Positions 34,638 through 44,700 of a stretch of 64,000 bases of DNA are shown one piece after another. The translations under genes were made by a program, and so were the position numbers. The notes beneath the pieces are model-generated. The model did not search any database, was not told where the DNA came from, and worked only from the letters and a program-made list of their open reading frames with translations. Source of the DNA: Prolixibacteraceae bacterium (GTDB taxonomy: Bacteria > Bacteroidota > Bacteroidia > Bacteroidales > Prolixibacteraceae); contig JAIBEY010000031.1 of assembly GCA_019459525.1 (NCBI GenBank), forward strand, positions 1 through 64,000, read 5' to 3'. How positions within the stretch are numbered: the stretch's first letter is position 1; each line of letters begins with the position of its first letter.

Positions 34638-37600
34638 TTAAAAGTTAACATTCAACCCAAACATAAACATGCGCGAAGCTGGCAAGGACGTAAATGTTGA
34701 ATAGCTGCCACCGCTTGCCTGGTCGATTTCAAGTTCAGGATTGTAGCCCGAGAATTTCGTGAAGGTCAACAAATTGTTGGCAGCAACATAAACGCGAAGG
34801 TTGTTGATTTTGTACTTGTTCGTCAGGTGGCCCGGGACTTTATACCCTAAAGTTAAATTACGAAGTTTCAGATAATCACCTTTTTCAAGATATTGCGAGG
34901 AAGGTGTATTATTATCGGAGCCATATTTCACCCCTGTTGTAGTTGGGTTTCCCTGGCTATCGTAATTGTAAAGGTTACCGGCAACTACTTGTGGCCAATA
35001 AGCATTGTCGCCAGGTTTTGTCCAGCTTTCCGTCAGCAATTTTTCGTTGGCCACCAGCAAACCTGCATTCGGGATCATTGAACTCTGCAACAACCTGTTA
35101 TAAATGTAGTTTCCGGTTACGAACGACCAAACCATGCCTAAATCGAAGTTTTTATAAGTAAGTGTTGCGTTAAATCCGCCAATCAGTTTGGGAAGAGCTG
35201 TTTTATCTTTAAGGATCATTTTGTTGTTGCTCATGTTCTCGTCGGTAGCAGGAATGATGTTGCCTGTATGTTCCGTTGTTCCATCGTCCAGTTTTTTGAC
35301 TTCGTAAATGAGCGGAATACCTTTTTGAGCATCAACCCCGGCATATTCGGCCATGTAATAAGTACCCCATGCCAGACCCGCTTTGGTAATGGTGCGAACA
35401 ATACCCGCTTCGCCCGATTGAAGGATGCCCACGTGGTTGGCATCCGATTCCGGATCCAATGCAAGTACTTTATTTTTATTCGTCGAGATATTGAACCCTA
35501 AGTTCAAGGTGAGGTCTTTTTTGCTTATGGCTACTGCATTCAGGTTAAACTCGAACCCTTCATTTTTCATATCGCCGATGTTCTGCCAGGTGGTATTTCC
35601 ACCAAAAATACCGGCTGAAGGTGGCAAGGTTACCGCAAGCAACATATCCGAAACTTTTTTCTGGTAGTAAGCCACCGACCCGTTTAATCGGTTGTTGAAC
35701 AATCCGTAGTCGATACCCGCATCAAGCGAGTTGGTAGTTTCCCATTTAATGTCGGAGTTTCCGATACTTGCCAGTTGGGTGTTATTAAAACCTTCCAGCG
35801 TTGAGGTTCCGCTATTGATGCTCCAGAGATCGGCAGTGATTCCTCCCGGAATATTGGTATTCCCGGTTTGACCATAACTTCCTCTCAGTTTCAAAAGACT
35901 AACGGGTTCAAAATTGAAGAACTTTTCTTCGGAAATAATCCAGCCGAGTGAGCCTGACAGGAACGTTGCCCAACGGTTTTCCGGAGTGAATTTAGAAATA
36001 CCATCGCGGCGAATGCTAACCCCGGCCAGGTATTTATCCAGAAGTTTATAGTTAGCGCGGCCGAAAAAACCTCTCAGATAAGATTCACCTCCGAGTTGAG
36101 AATTACCGCTCAACGTATTTGGAGTTCCTACCTCCGGAAATGTACCAACCAAACCTTCACCTTTCATCGTCATGTTATGCATAAACTGGCGTGTATTTTC
36201 AACACCGGTTACCAAATTCAGCACATGGTTTTCGTTCAGCGGAACATCGTAGTTGAAATAAGCATTGTAGTTAACTGTATTCGTTTCGTATTTGCTTTCC
36301 TGGGCAACAGCTCCATTTATCAAAAGCGCCCCGCTTCTCCACGAACGCGCGCGGTTGGCCACGTAGTTTAAGCCAAATTCGCCTTTTAAGGATAATCCTT
36401 TAACTGGGGTGAGCCATGTTGCATTTAGCCCGGAAAGAACGTTGATGGTTTTCAGGTTCGACTGAGCATTGACCGGATCGATTCCGGCAAGTGGATTTAC
36501 GGCCGCCCTGGAGTTCCAGAAGCCATTTAATCCTGCGGGGTCGTAAACTTTCATCCAGGGCAGGGCATTCGAGTTGACCTGCGCCCAACCACCGGCTCCG
36601 GCTTTTCCGTCTCCCGATTTTAAACGGTCATTATCAGTAAATGAAGCATATAACCGATAACCTAAATCTAAGTTTTTCATCAGGTTATAATTGAGGTTCA
36701 CATTGGCCGAGTAGTTTTCCATGCTGTTAAACTTCAGGTTGCTGTCATCGCTCCGGTATTTCAACGAGAGGTAAGAGTTTCCTCTGTCGGTTCCCTGACT
36801 TACGGCAAGATTAGCTTCATAAAAACTACCGGTACGCGAGATAACGTCAGCCCAGTTGGTATCGGTAGCCAGCGCCTCTTCGCGCGTCATGGTTTCGGTT
36901 GCTCCATCTAACTGTTTGATTGAGTTTTCTATACTGTATTCGCCAGCACCACGGTTTTTAAATGCCAGATCCATAATGGCGATATAGTCTTTGCTGTTGG
37001 CATAGCCAATGTCCGATTTAGCCCAGTCGCTGATCCCGGTTTTAATATCCACGTCAACCTTGGTTTGTCCCTTTTTACCCGTTTTGGTTGTTACGAGAAT
37101 AACACCATTCGATCCGCGTGAACCATAAATAGAGGTTGCTGCGGCATCTTTCAGGATTTGAATCGATTCAATATCGTTGGGGTTGATCATTGCCAGAATA
37201 CTCTGACTGGTTTCGCCATCATAACTCCGGTCGATAGGTCCACTCACAACCGGAATACCGTCAACAATCCAAAGCGGATCGGTACCCGATGAGATGGAGC
37301 CAACACCACGGATTTTGATTTGTTGCGGGGCTCCGGGGATGCCTGCCCCCGAGTTTACCTGTACACCGGCTGCCATTCCCTGAAGGGATGATTCGACTGA
37401 AATGGGAGATGTTTTTTTAACATCGTCATACGATAACGAAGCTATTGACCCTATCATGTCCCTCTTTTTCTGCGTGCCATAACCAATAGCAATAACTTCT
37501 TCAATACCAATAGTTTCTTCTTCAAGCTTAACATCAATTACCAGTTTTCCCTGCGAAGAAATTTCCTGAGCCTTCATGCCTACAAACGTAAAAACCAAAA

Positions 37601-38135
37601 CGGAACCTTCACCGACTTTTGGTATCGTGTAGGTTCCATCGGCCCCGGTTATTGTTCCGTTACTGCTACCTTTAACGGCAATGGTTGCTCCCGGAATCGG
37701 TTCTCCAGCCATGTTGGTCACTTTCCCTTTAATCTCGCGTAACTGTCCGATCTGGAAATATTCGTTGGCATTGTTGCCGTTAAATAAAGCGATTTGCCGT
37801 CCAACAACACGGTACGAAATCTGGGTACCTTTAAATATTTCGTCAAGGACTTCGTTGATCATTGTTTTTCGAAAATCAACAGAAACCTTTTTTTCAGTTG
37901 ACACTTTTTCCGTATAGAAAAACCGAAATTCGCTTTGATCTTCAATATTTCTTAATACATCACCAATCGTAACATCATTCAGAGATAGGGATAATTTTGT
38001 CGATTGCGAATATGTTTCAGTTGCTACAGCTGAAAATATCGATAGGCATATAAAGAAAAAAACAAGTCTCATAATGAATAATAGTTTAGCCAAAAGTAAC
38101 CTGAGTCGATCCTTTTGCAAGTCGTTTTTTTTCAT
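34638..38135 (-). CDS. susC: SusC/RagA TonB-dependent receptor with STN signalling domain
   Basis: The protein has 1165 residues. A long N-terminal signal segment is followed by an STN domain (about 45-115, LSLNDVTIGDVLRNIEDQS... and VSVDFRKTMINEVLDEIFKG). Next come a carboxypeptidase-regulatory-like beta domain (about 132-215), the plug (about 225-345, with PLWIVDGIPV and SIYGSRGSNGVILVTTK) and the outer-membrane barrel ending in Phe (MFMFGLNVNF). It imports oligosaccharide in a TonB-driven way with SusD. STN domains relay substrate signals to FecR anti-sigma factors, and a fecR gene lies 157 bases upstream on the same strand. Confidence 0.96.
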   Translation of the reverse strand: MKKNDLQKDRLRLLLAKLLFIMRLVFFFICLSIFSAVATETYSQSTKLSLSLNDVTIGDVLRNIEDQSEFRFFYTEKVSTEKKVSVDFRKTMINEVLDEIFKGTQISYRVVGRQIALFNGNNANEYFQIGQLREIKGKVTNMAGEPIPGATIAVKGSSNGTITGADGTYTIPKVGEGSVLVFTFVGMKAQEISSQGKLVIDVKLEEETIGIEEVIAIGYGTQKKRDMIGSIASLSYDDVKKTSPISVESSLQGMAAGVQVNSGAGIPGAPQQIKIRGVGSISSGTDPLWIVDGIPVVSGPIDRSYDGETSQSILAMINPNDIESIQILKDAAATSIYGSRGSNGVILVTTKTGKKGQTKVDVDIKTGISDWAKSDIGYANSKDYIAIMDLAFKNRGAGEYSIENSIKQLDGATETMTREEALATDTNWADVISRTGSFYEANLAVSQGTDRGNSYLSLKYRSDDSNLKFNSMENYSANVNLNYNLMKNLDLGYRLYASFTDNDRLKSGDGKAGAGGWAQVNSNALPWMKVYDPAGLNGFWNSRAAVNPLAGIDPVNAQSNLKTINVLSGLNATWLTPVKGLSLKGEFGLNYVANRARSWRSGALLINGAVAQESKYETNTVNYNAYFNYDVPLNENHVLNLVTGVENTRQFMHNMTMKGEGLVGTFPEVGTPNTLSGNSQLGGESYLRGFFGRANYKLLDKYLAGVSIRRDGISKFTPENRWATFLSGSLGWIISEEKFFNFEPVSLLKLRGSYGQTGNTNIPGGITADLWSINSGTSTLEGFNNTQLASIGNSDIKWETTNSLDAGIDYGLFNNRLNGSVAYYQKKVSDMLLAVTLPPSAGIFGGNTTWQNIGDMKNEGFEFNLNAVAISKKDLTLNLGFNISTNKNKVLALDPESDANHVGILQSGEAGIVRTITKAGLAWGTYYMAEYAGVDAQKGIPLIYEVKKLDDGTTEHTGNIIPATDENMSNNKMILKDKTALPKLIGGFNATLTYKNFDLGMVWSFVTGNYIYNRLLQSSMIPNAGLLVANEKLLTESWTKPGDNAYWPQVVAGNLYNYDSQGNPTTTGVKYGSDNNTPSSQYLEKGDYLKLRNLTLGYKVPGHLTNKYKINNLRVYVAANNLLTFTKFSGYNPELEIDQASGGSYSTFTSLPASRMFMFGLNVNF

Positions 38136-38184
38136 AAATTTGAATGATTAAAATGAATAATTTTTAACAGAAATTATTTGCCTG

Positions 38185-38211
38185 AGTGGGGAAGTTGGAG
38201 GCTTTCCCACT
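38185..38211. other. Hairpin in the susC leader
   Basis: AGTGGGGAAG pairs with CTTTCCCACT (one mismatch) around a 7-base loop. On the minus strand it lies 50 bases upstream of the susC ATG, in the fecR-susC spacer. On the plus strand it is followed by TTTGTTTT. It could be an attenuator or a weak terminator after fecR. Confidence 0.5.
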
Positions 38212-38292
38212 TTTGTTTTCAGTTCTTTCTTCAGCAAACGAAAAGTTTAGTATTGAGCTTTTTTACATAGGCTAAGTTTTTTTTGTTTGTTA

Positions 38293-39261
38293 CTATTTTG
38301 ATCGAATTTTGAATATTTGCTTGTCTTTATCGTAAGTGTAATTGATTGGCGCCGTAATCTGGAGCAGATTCAGCACATCAGTAATTGTTTCATATTCAAT
38401 AGTTCCGTTTACCTTAATATCCTTAACAGCAGCACCTTCTATATCAATAGCCACATTAAACCATCGTTCCAGGCATAAAACAACTTTTTCGAGTGGTTCT
38501 TCAACAAACGTTAACCGGTTGTCTTTCCACGAAACAAAAGCTTTGGAGTCAATATCCCGCTTTTCAATCCGCCCATCTGACTTATCGATAACAACTTGTT
38601 GCCCCGGGGTTAAATCCACCATAGCCTTTGCATTCGTTTCTACCTGAACTTTACCATGTTCAAGAGTTACTTCAGCATTCTCGCCCGGATAAGCAAAAAC
38701 ATCAAAAGCGGTTCCCTGAACTTTTACCGAAAAATCTTTGGTTTCGACACGGAATGGGGTTTTATCTTTTTTGACATCAAAATACGCCTGGCCAACCAAC
38801 CTGACGGCACGTGCATTTTTCCCAAAGCGGTTCGGGAATGATATTGTTGATCCGGCATTTAACCAGACTTTTGAACCATCAGGTAAATCGAAACTCGTAC
38901 GGGAAGCCAAAGGAGTGGTAACTGTTTGTGCAAATTTCAGTTCCGAAGAACTTGAACCCCACTGATAAAACAATGCTAAAGCTACTGGCAGTACCAGGAT
39001 TGCTGCAATCCGTGTTAAGTACCATACAACCGATTTTTTCTCAGTTGTTTTCTTCTCTGTTTTGTTTATTTTATAATGGATTTCATGTAAAACGGGAGTA
39101 AGATCAGGAACGGCATCTGCTTCCCGCCTGTTTTTCCAGTCCAGATACATTCTTTTTTCCAGTTCCCCACCCTTCTCTGCCTTTAAAAACAGATCAAGAA
39201 AATGGTTAAAATCTCCTTCGCTACTCTTATTATTTAGATATCGGTCAAAAAAGTCGTTCAT
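38293..39261 (-). CDS. FecR-family anti-sigma factor
   Basis: The protein has 322 residues. An N-terminal cytoplasmic part (about 1-80) precedes one transmembrane helix (about 83-103, VWYLTRIAAILVLPVALALFY). The FecR beta-domain (about 125-225) contains FDLPDGSKVWLNAGSTISFP and VEVETNAKAM-like strands. A C-terminal DUF4974-like domain (about 250-322, VNGTIEYETITDVLNLL) follows. It receives the signal from the STN domain of SusC and controls the ECF sigma factor encoded divergently 176 bases away. The gene reads in the same direction as susC. Confidence 0.93.
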   Translation of the reverse strand: MNDFFDRYLNNKSSEGDFNHFLDLFLKAEKGGELEKRMYLDWKNRREADAVPDLTPVLHEIHYKINKTEKKTTEKKSVVWYLTRIAAILVLPVALALFYQWGSSSSELKFAQTVTTPLASRTSFDLPDGSKVWLNAGSTISFPNRFGKNARAVRLVGQAYFDVKKDKTPFRVETKDFSVKVQGTAFDVFAYPGENAEVTLEHGKVQVETNAKAMVDLTPGQQVVIDKSDGRIEKRDIDSKAFVSWKDNRLTFVEEPLEKVVLCLERWFNVAIDIEGAAVKDIKVNGTIEYETITDVLNLLQITAPINYTYDKDKQIFKIRSK

Positions 39262-39403
39262 TTCTGTGATTTAATAACTGTTCAACGCCTAAGTTAGTCA
39301 GAACCCCTGCTCTGTTTTCATCTTTTTTGCACTAAAATGATTAAATATCAATTAAAGACATTAAAAAGCAAAGTACAAACACCCCCCGATTAAAACATTT
39401 TGA

Positions 39404-39411
39404 TATTTTTG
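39404..39411 (+). promoter_or_regulatory. Possible -7 element of the ECF sigma gene
   Basis: TATTTTTG fits the Bacteroidota TAnnTTTG -7 consensus and lies 26 bases before the ATG at 39438. I find no good TTTG -33 element at 19-21 bases upstream, so the call is tentative. Confidence 0.35.
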
Positions 39412-39437
39412 CTTGTCAAGTAAGTCAATCGTAACCG

Positions 39438-40016
39438 ATGAGAACTTCCGAATTAAATAAATTGCTCCAACAAATAAAGCTAAACGACAAAGATGCTATC
39501 GACAGTATTTTTCAGGCTTACAGCAAACGGCTTTATCATTTTGCCCTTGCCTATCTAAAAACCGAGGGCGACTCCAAAGATGTAGTTCAGGATGTTTTCA
39601 TTAACTTTTGGAACAATCGGAACAGCTTAAAAGAAGATACCAACCTGGAAGCTTATCTTTTTACAATTACTAAAAATTCGGTTATTTCGATATTCAGGAA
39701 AAAAATAACGGAAAAGGAATATTTAAAACATTTACGCGAAACGGCAATCTTTCAGTATGCCGAAAATGACGAACAATACGACTATGAGCGCCTTTCACTG
39801 AAAATTAAAGAGTTAATTGACCAATTGCCCGAACAACGTAAACTGGTATTTAAACTAAGCAAAGAAAAAGGCCTGAGCAACAAAGCCATTGCCGAGGAGT
39901 TAAATATTTCGGTAAAAACAGTAGAAGACCACATGACCAAAGCCAGGCGATTCCTTAAATCCCAGCTAACCGAATATGGAATAATAGCCCTGCTTTTTTA
40001 CGAGTTGTTTGTATAG
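39438..40016 (+). CDS. ECF-type RNA polymerase sigma factor (PUL regulator)
   Basis: The protein has 192 residues. Region 2 is clear (FQAYSKRLYHFALAYLKTEGDSKDVVQDVFINFWNNR, about 24-60), and region 4 contains the helix-turn-helix GLSNKAIAEELNISVKTVEDHMTKARRFL (about 145-175). The C-terminus is unusually hydrophobic (IIALLFYELFV). It should direct polymerase to the susC promoter when released by FecR. It is transcribed away from fecR and susC, whereas many such loci carry sigma, anti-sigma and susC on one strand. It is followed by a palindromic repeat element. Confidence 0.95.
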   Translation: MRTSELNKLLQQIKLNDKDAIDSIFQAYSKRLYHFALAYLKTEGDSKDVVQDVFINFWNNRNSLKEDTNLEAYLFTITKNSVISIFRKKITEKEYLKHLRETAIFQYAENDEQYDYERLSLKIKELIDQLPEQRKLVFKLSKEKGLSNKAIAEELNISVKTVEDHMTKARRFLKSQLTEYGIIALLFYELFV

Positions 40017-40023
40017 ATCAATT

Positions 40024-40173
40024 TAGATATCTGCTTAAAATTTGAGACTATGCCCAAAATCAAAAAAATTACCCCGGCCCTGAAGGGTGATTTTTTGATT
40101 TTTCGGGCTCCCTTCAGGGTTCGGGGTAATCCGAAAAATCAAAATGAATGAAATTTAAACAGTTAGATATCTG
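40024..40173. repeat. Palindromic MITE/REP-like element after the sigma gene
   Basis: The ends are TTAGATATCTG at 40024-40034 and again at 40163-40173. Inside, ATTACCCC...GGGGTAAT (40068-40130) encloses CCCTGAAGGG and CCCTTCAGGG. A second perfect 14-base pair, TTTTGATTTTTCGG (40093-40106) with CCGAAAAATCAAAA (40131-40144), competes with the first fold. AGATATCT is self-complementary, so the flanks read as direct or inverted repeats. The element has no coding capacity and looks like a short non-autonomous mobile element or a structured 3' end. Confidence 0.6.
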
Positions 40174-40203
40174 GTGCCTATCTTGTTTACTACTACTTAC
40201 AAT

Positions 40204-40235
40204 AAAACCCTGACAGCGTTAGCCATCAGGGTTTT
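40204..40235. terminator. Bidirectional terminator between sigma gene and second susD
   Basis: AAAACCCTGA pairs with TCAGGGTTTT across a 12-base loop, with A and T tracts on both sides. It lies between the rightward sigma gene (ends 40016) and the leftward susD-like gene (ends 40265). Confidence 0.85.
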
Positions 40236-40264
40236 CTGTTTACAGGGGAGTTTATTGATGCTGT

Positions 40265-41755
40265 TTATTTAATGATCCACATTTCAGCGTTTATATCATC
40301 GGTTTCGGCGCCGAACTGACTTTTTAAGGCCGCATTGTAATTGGCAGCATTGGTTGTCCGTTCCGAACTTGGATACTGCCAGCGTTTGGCTATACGTCCG
40401 CTGTTGGCTGTACCTGGCCCGGTAAGGAATGTTGGAACGCCGGTGCGGCGGTAATTGTGGTATGCTTCCCATCCCGAATTCTGGAAAAATGCCAGGTATT
40501 TCTGGGTCAGAATCTGGGTCAGAGCAGTTGCAGCCGTACTGCTCAATTTTACCGAAGTTTGTGCAGAATAGGCTGTCCATTTGGTTTCAACATCGGTCAC
40601 CCCATGGAATGTCCACGATGCTTTGATCCCTTTGGTGTAATAATCTTCGGCATTTCCGGTAATCCAACCACGGTTAATGGCTTCGGCGATGTTAAAGCAC
40701 ATCTCGGAATAACCGATCTGAATGGTAGGCTCTCCAAAATACGAACTGTAATATTTGTCTTTGCTGATGGCAGAATATTCACCATTTAGCATTTTGGTTG
40801 ACATATCATCGAGACTTTCGCCCGAACTTGCTCCAACATAAGCTTCAAAATCGGCAGCGGTTAATCCGGCCTGAATTTTAGCGGAAGCCGGATCGGCAAC
40901 AATAAATGTTCGCGGATCTTTCAACGCGACCAGCGTGTTCAGGTAAGTAGCCGACATGTTGTTGCGTGTGGCGGTCTGTCCGTAATTGTCCTGATTAAGT
41001 GGATATTTATCGGTTGAAGTGTTGTATGTGAATTTCAGGTTATCGTCCAGCGAAGTCAATACTGGATATTTAGCCGGATTGGAAACCACATCGGAGAACA
41101 GTTTCTTGATGTTCAGATCAGTGTCGGCCTCTTTTTTGCTCAGGTTGATCAGTACGCGCAATTTATAGGTATTTACCACTTTTTGCCATTTTGTCAAATC
41201 GTTATCAAGCATAAAGTCGCCGGCCAAGGTATTGTCTCCGTTGCTGATAAGCGCCTGAAGGTCTGTATTCGCCTCTTCGAGCCAAACAAGGGCTTGTTTG
41301 AATACTGCTTTTTGCGTGTCGTATGCCGGAGCAGTATTTTCCAGACTTTTCAACGCATCAGTCAAAGGTACATCTCCAAGACGCATACTCATATCGACAA
41401 AAAAGTAGGCTTTAAAAAATTTCCCAACGGCAGAATAGGGATTGTTATCGGGCAACCCGATGCGCTCTGCTTCTGCAACCATCTGGTTAACGTTTTTCAA
41501 CTGTTCGTAGTTGAAACTTGTGGTTGTCCAGTCGTATTCCTGATCATCATAGTAGGCGTAATTGCTGCACCAGAACTGGTTCCATCGCTGTACGTCGCTC
41601 CAGGGCGAATAATAAGTGCCGTAAAGTACATTGGTAAAAACCATTGATGGCGGAACATTCCCCGGACGGTTTGGATCTTTTTCAAGTTCCTCGAATTTCT
41701 GACACGATGTAAATGCTACAGCAAGTACCATCATGAATAGGATTATTTTTTTCAT
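40265..41755 (-). CDS. SusD-like outer-membrane lipoprotein (SusD_2 type)
   Basis: The protein has 496 residues with a lipoprotein signal ending AFTSC. Residues KFEELEKDPNRPGNVPPSMVFTNVLYG mark the SusD/RagB 'nutrient-binding' branch. Further matches are KFFKAYFFVDMSMRLGDVPLTDAL and the C-terminal PSSERTTNAANYNAAL. It binds imported ligand at the cell surface together with the SusC encoded 32 bases upstream. It belongs to a different SusD branch from the one at 32988-34625, so the two pairs probably handle different oligomers. Confidence 0.93.
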   Translation of the reverse strand: MKKIILFMMVLAVAFTSCQKFEELEKDPNRPGNVPPSMVFTNVLYGTYYSPWSDVQRWNQFWCSNYAYYDDQEYDWTTTSFNYEQLKNVNQMVAEAERIGLPDNNPYSAVGKFFKAYFFVDMSMRLGDVPLTDALKSLENTAPAYDTQKAVFKQALVWLEEANTDLQALISNGDNTLAGDFMLDNDLTKWQKVVNTYKLRVLINLSKKEADTDLNIKKLFSDVVSNPAKYPVLTSLDDNLKFTYNTSTDKYPLNQDNYGQTATRNNMSATYLNTLVALKDPRTFIVADPASAKIQAGLTAADFEAYVGASSGESLDDMSTKMLNGEYSAISKDKYYSSYFGEPTIQIGYSEMCFNIAEAINRGWITGNAEDYYTKGIKASWTFHGVTDVETKWTAYSAQTSVKLSSTAATALTQILTQKYLAFFQNSGWEAYHNYRRTGVPTFLTGPGTANSGRIAKRWQYPSSERTTNAANYNAALKSQFGAETDDINAEMWIIK

Positions 41756-41787
41756 TTCTATAGAATTAAACTGATTGATGATTTGAA

Positions 41788-44700
41788 TTAGAACGTAATA
41801 TTCAGGTTAAACCCAAAACGTCTGGTTGTAGGAGTTTGCAATCCTGAAGATCCGTTTGTTCCGGCATATTGCTCGATGTCGATGTCGCTTCTTTCAGCAA
41901 AATACAACAGGTTACGGCCTACAAATGAAATATTGGCCTGTTTGACAAAGGAATTCTGAAGGAATTTTTGCGGTAGGTTGTAAGTCAGCACCACTTCACG
42001 AAGTTTCACATAGGTACGACTAATAGCATAAGCCGAATTGGTTCCGTAAACACGGCTGATGTAATCCTGTAAAAAAGTCGCGGTTGTGTTTGGTGCAAAT
42101 TGCAGTTGGTCGTAATTGGTAACCTTTCCGTCCGAGTCGTATTCAATCTTGCCACTTGTCAATACCACCCCTTCGCCAACGTACGATTTAATTCCTTTGG
42201 TATCGTTTATCCTGGCTTCGCCCATCTTGCCTATAACGGTGTTGATGTGGCGACCGCCCTGATAGGTTTTTTGCTCCACATAGTCGAGAATGGTTCCGCC
42301 AAACCGGCCATCGAACTGAAATTTCAGGCTTAAATTTTTGTACGAAAGGGTGTTGTTAATTGCGCCTGCCCAATCTGAGTTGGCATTTCCGAGGTACTGT
42401 GCAACTGAGTTCCTGATCGGACGACCACTTTCGTCGTTGATTAGCTGGCCATCGGGAGTGCGGACAAAATCAGATCCGTACATTTTATCCATCCGGTCGC
42501 CTACTTTCAGATAAATATTCAGTTTGTCAACTCCGGGGTAAATTTCTTTCAGGTATTGCTGGTTGGTTGAATAGTTGGCCGAAACCTCCCAGCTAAATCC
42601 GTTTTTAGTACGAATCGGTGTTCCCGATACCGACACTTCAATCCCTTTTCGTTCAACCTTAATCCCGTTCACTAAGGCCGAACTGTACCCGGTTGCTCCT
42701 GAAATAGGTAATGAAAAGATTTGTGGTCCATCAATACTCGAAAAGTAAGTCACATCAAAGTTGAGCTTGTTTTCGAAAAGTCCAAGGTCAGTTCCGACTT
42801 CCCATGCTGAACTCGAACTCGGTTTCAGGTCAGGATTGGAGATGGTGCCCGTATATGAAGCCGCTGAATTTCCCTGAATCAGGCTGATGTTGTATGATGA
42901 AGAGTTTTGATAAGTTGGTCCATCATATGGAGAATTGTAACTTCCGCCATAACCCAAAACGCTGAATCCAAGGAACTGGTATGTTGGTCCAATCATCGAC
43001 TGGGTGAGCGCGCTGCCCACATTGGCGTAAGATCCTCTTAATTTCCAAGATTTAACGTGAGGGATGGTCACCAGTTTTGACAATTCGATACTGGTTGACA
43101 CCGAAGGATAGAAATACGTGTTGTGACTGGTTGGCAAGGTCGAGTTTTTATCGGTACGTCCGGTTAACGACAGTGTAAGAAAATCGTCGTAAGTGAGGTC
43201 GGCGGTAGCATAAGCGCTGAGTACCTGCATCGGGGCATAGAAATTATACGATTTTACCGGGTCTTTGGAATTGCTCAAATTGTACCAACCCGGAACGTTT
43301 AAATAATCGGTGGTGGCAAAGCTGCTCCTGAACGAATACGAACGAATGTTGCCACCTACCGTGGCGTGCAGGCTAAGTTTTGGAACCACGTAGCGGTCGT
43401 ACGAAACTAGAACGTCGGTATTGTTTTCAAACAAATTACGTTTGTCTTCGCGGTAGTCGCCCATTTCTCCTTCGCGTCCATAAGGATGCGCCGAGAACGG
43501 CAGTTTTTCCGACCGGAACAAATCGTAGGAAGTAATGGCGGTTCGTGCCTGAAGATTCAGGTAATTATTAAATTTATAATTAACTGAAGCATAGCCGGTA
43601 AGGTCGTTTTTGTAATGTCCGCGTAGCCATTCGTACGACATGAAATACGGATTGTGGTAGCGTGTATATTCGGCATAAACCGACTGAACGCCTTCTTTTC
43701 CTGGTTGCCAGTAGTTGCGCATATCGTCGATATCCCAGTCGGCCCCACCCCAGGCTATCATGTTATAAATGATGCTGTTCGGCCCGTACTGAACATCGGG
43801 TACATTGGGCGTATATTGGCGGCTGTAAGCCATATTGGCATTCAGGCTAAGCTTTTTTGATATTTTATAACCACCTGATAAACTGAAATTGGTAATGTTC
43901 AGCGAAGTATTGGGTATAATACCCTTCTGGTAACTGTGCGATGCAGAAAAGCGCAAATCGTATTTTTCATCAGAAGCAGCCACCGAAAGGCTATTGTTTG
44001 ATAGAAGGCCGGTTTCGAGGAACCTTTTCAAGTTATCTTTCCCACGTGCCACATAGGGTGTGGGTTTAATATTTCCAGTGAATGTACGTCCGTTGGGAAA
44101 AGTTGTGGTATATTCGGTTCCCGGAGTTACTTCTCCATCGTATTGTGGTATAAGCTGACCCTCGAAACGCGGGCCCCAGATGTCGTAGTCAGCATCATTT
44201 AAACCGCCCCCTTTCCCGTCGCCAAAAGCATAAACACCGTGGTCGCCGGGGCCGTATTCGTCCTGAACTTCAGGAATAGCCAGGAAACCACTTTCGAGCA
44301 TGGTGCTTGAATTAAATTCAACTGAAAAACCACGTTTGTCTTTTGTTCCGCGTTTGGTGGTTATCTGGATAGCTCCATATTGCCCGCGTGAACCGTACAA
44401 CGCAGCGGCGGTAGGACCTTTGAGAACCGTATAACTTTCGATATCATCAGGGTTAATGTTCCAGGTATCGGTTTGAACCGGAACTCCATCGATCACATAT
44501 AACGGGGTGTAGCCACGTAGCAAAACCGACGGAGCCCCCAGCAGTTCGGCAGAAGCACCTACGTTTAGTCCGGCTATTTTACCGGTAAGGGCGTTGATCG
44601 GATTGGGCTCCCTGGCTTTTACCAATTCACTTCCCTTCACATCCTGAACCGAAAAACCTATGGTGCTTTTTACTTTTTCGATGCCTAGTGCGGTAACAAC

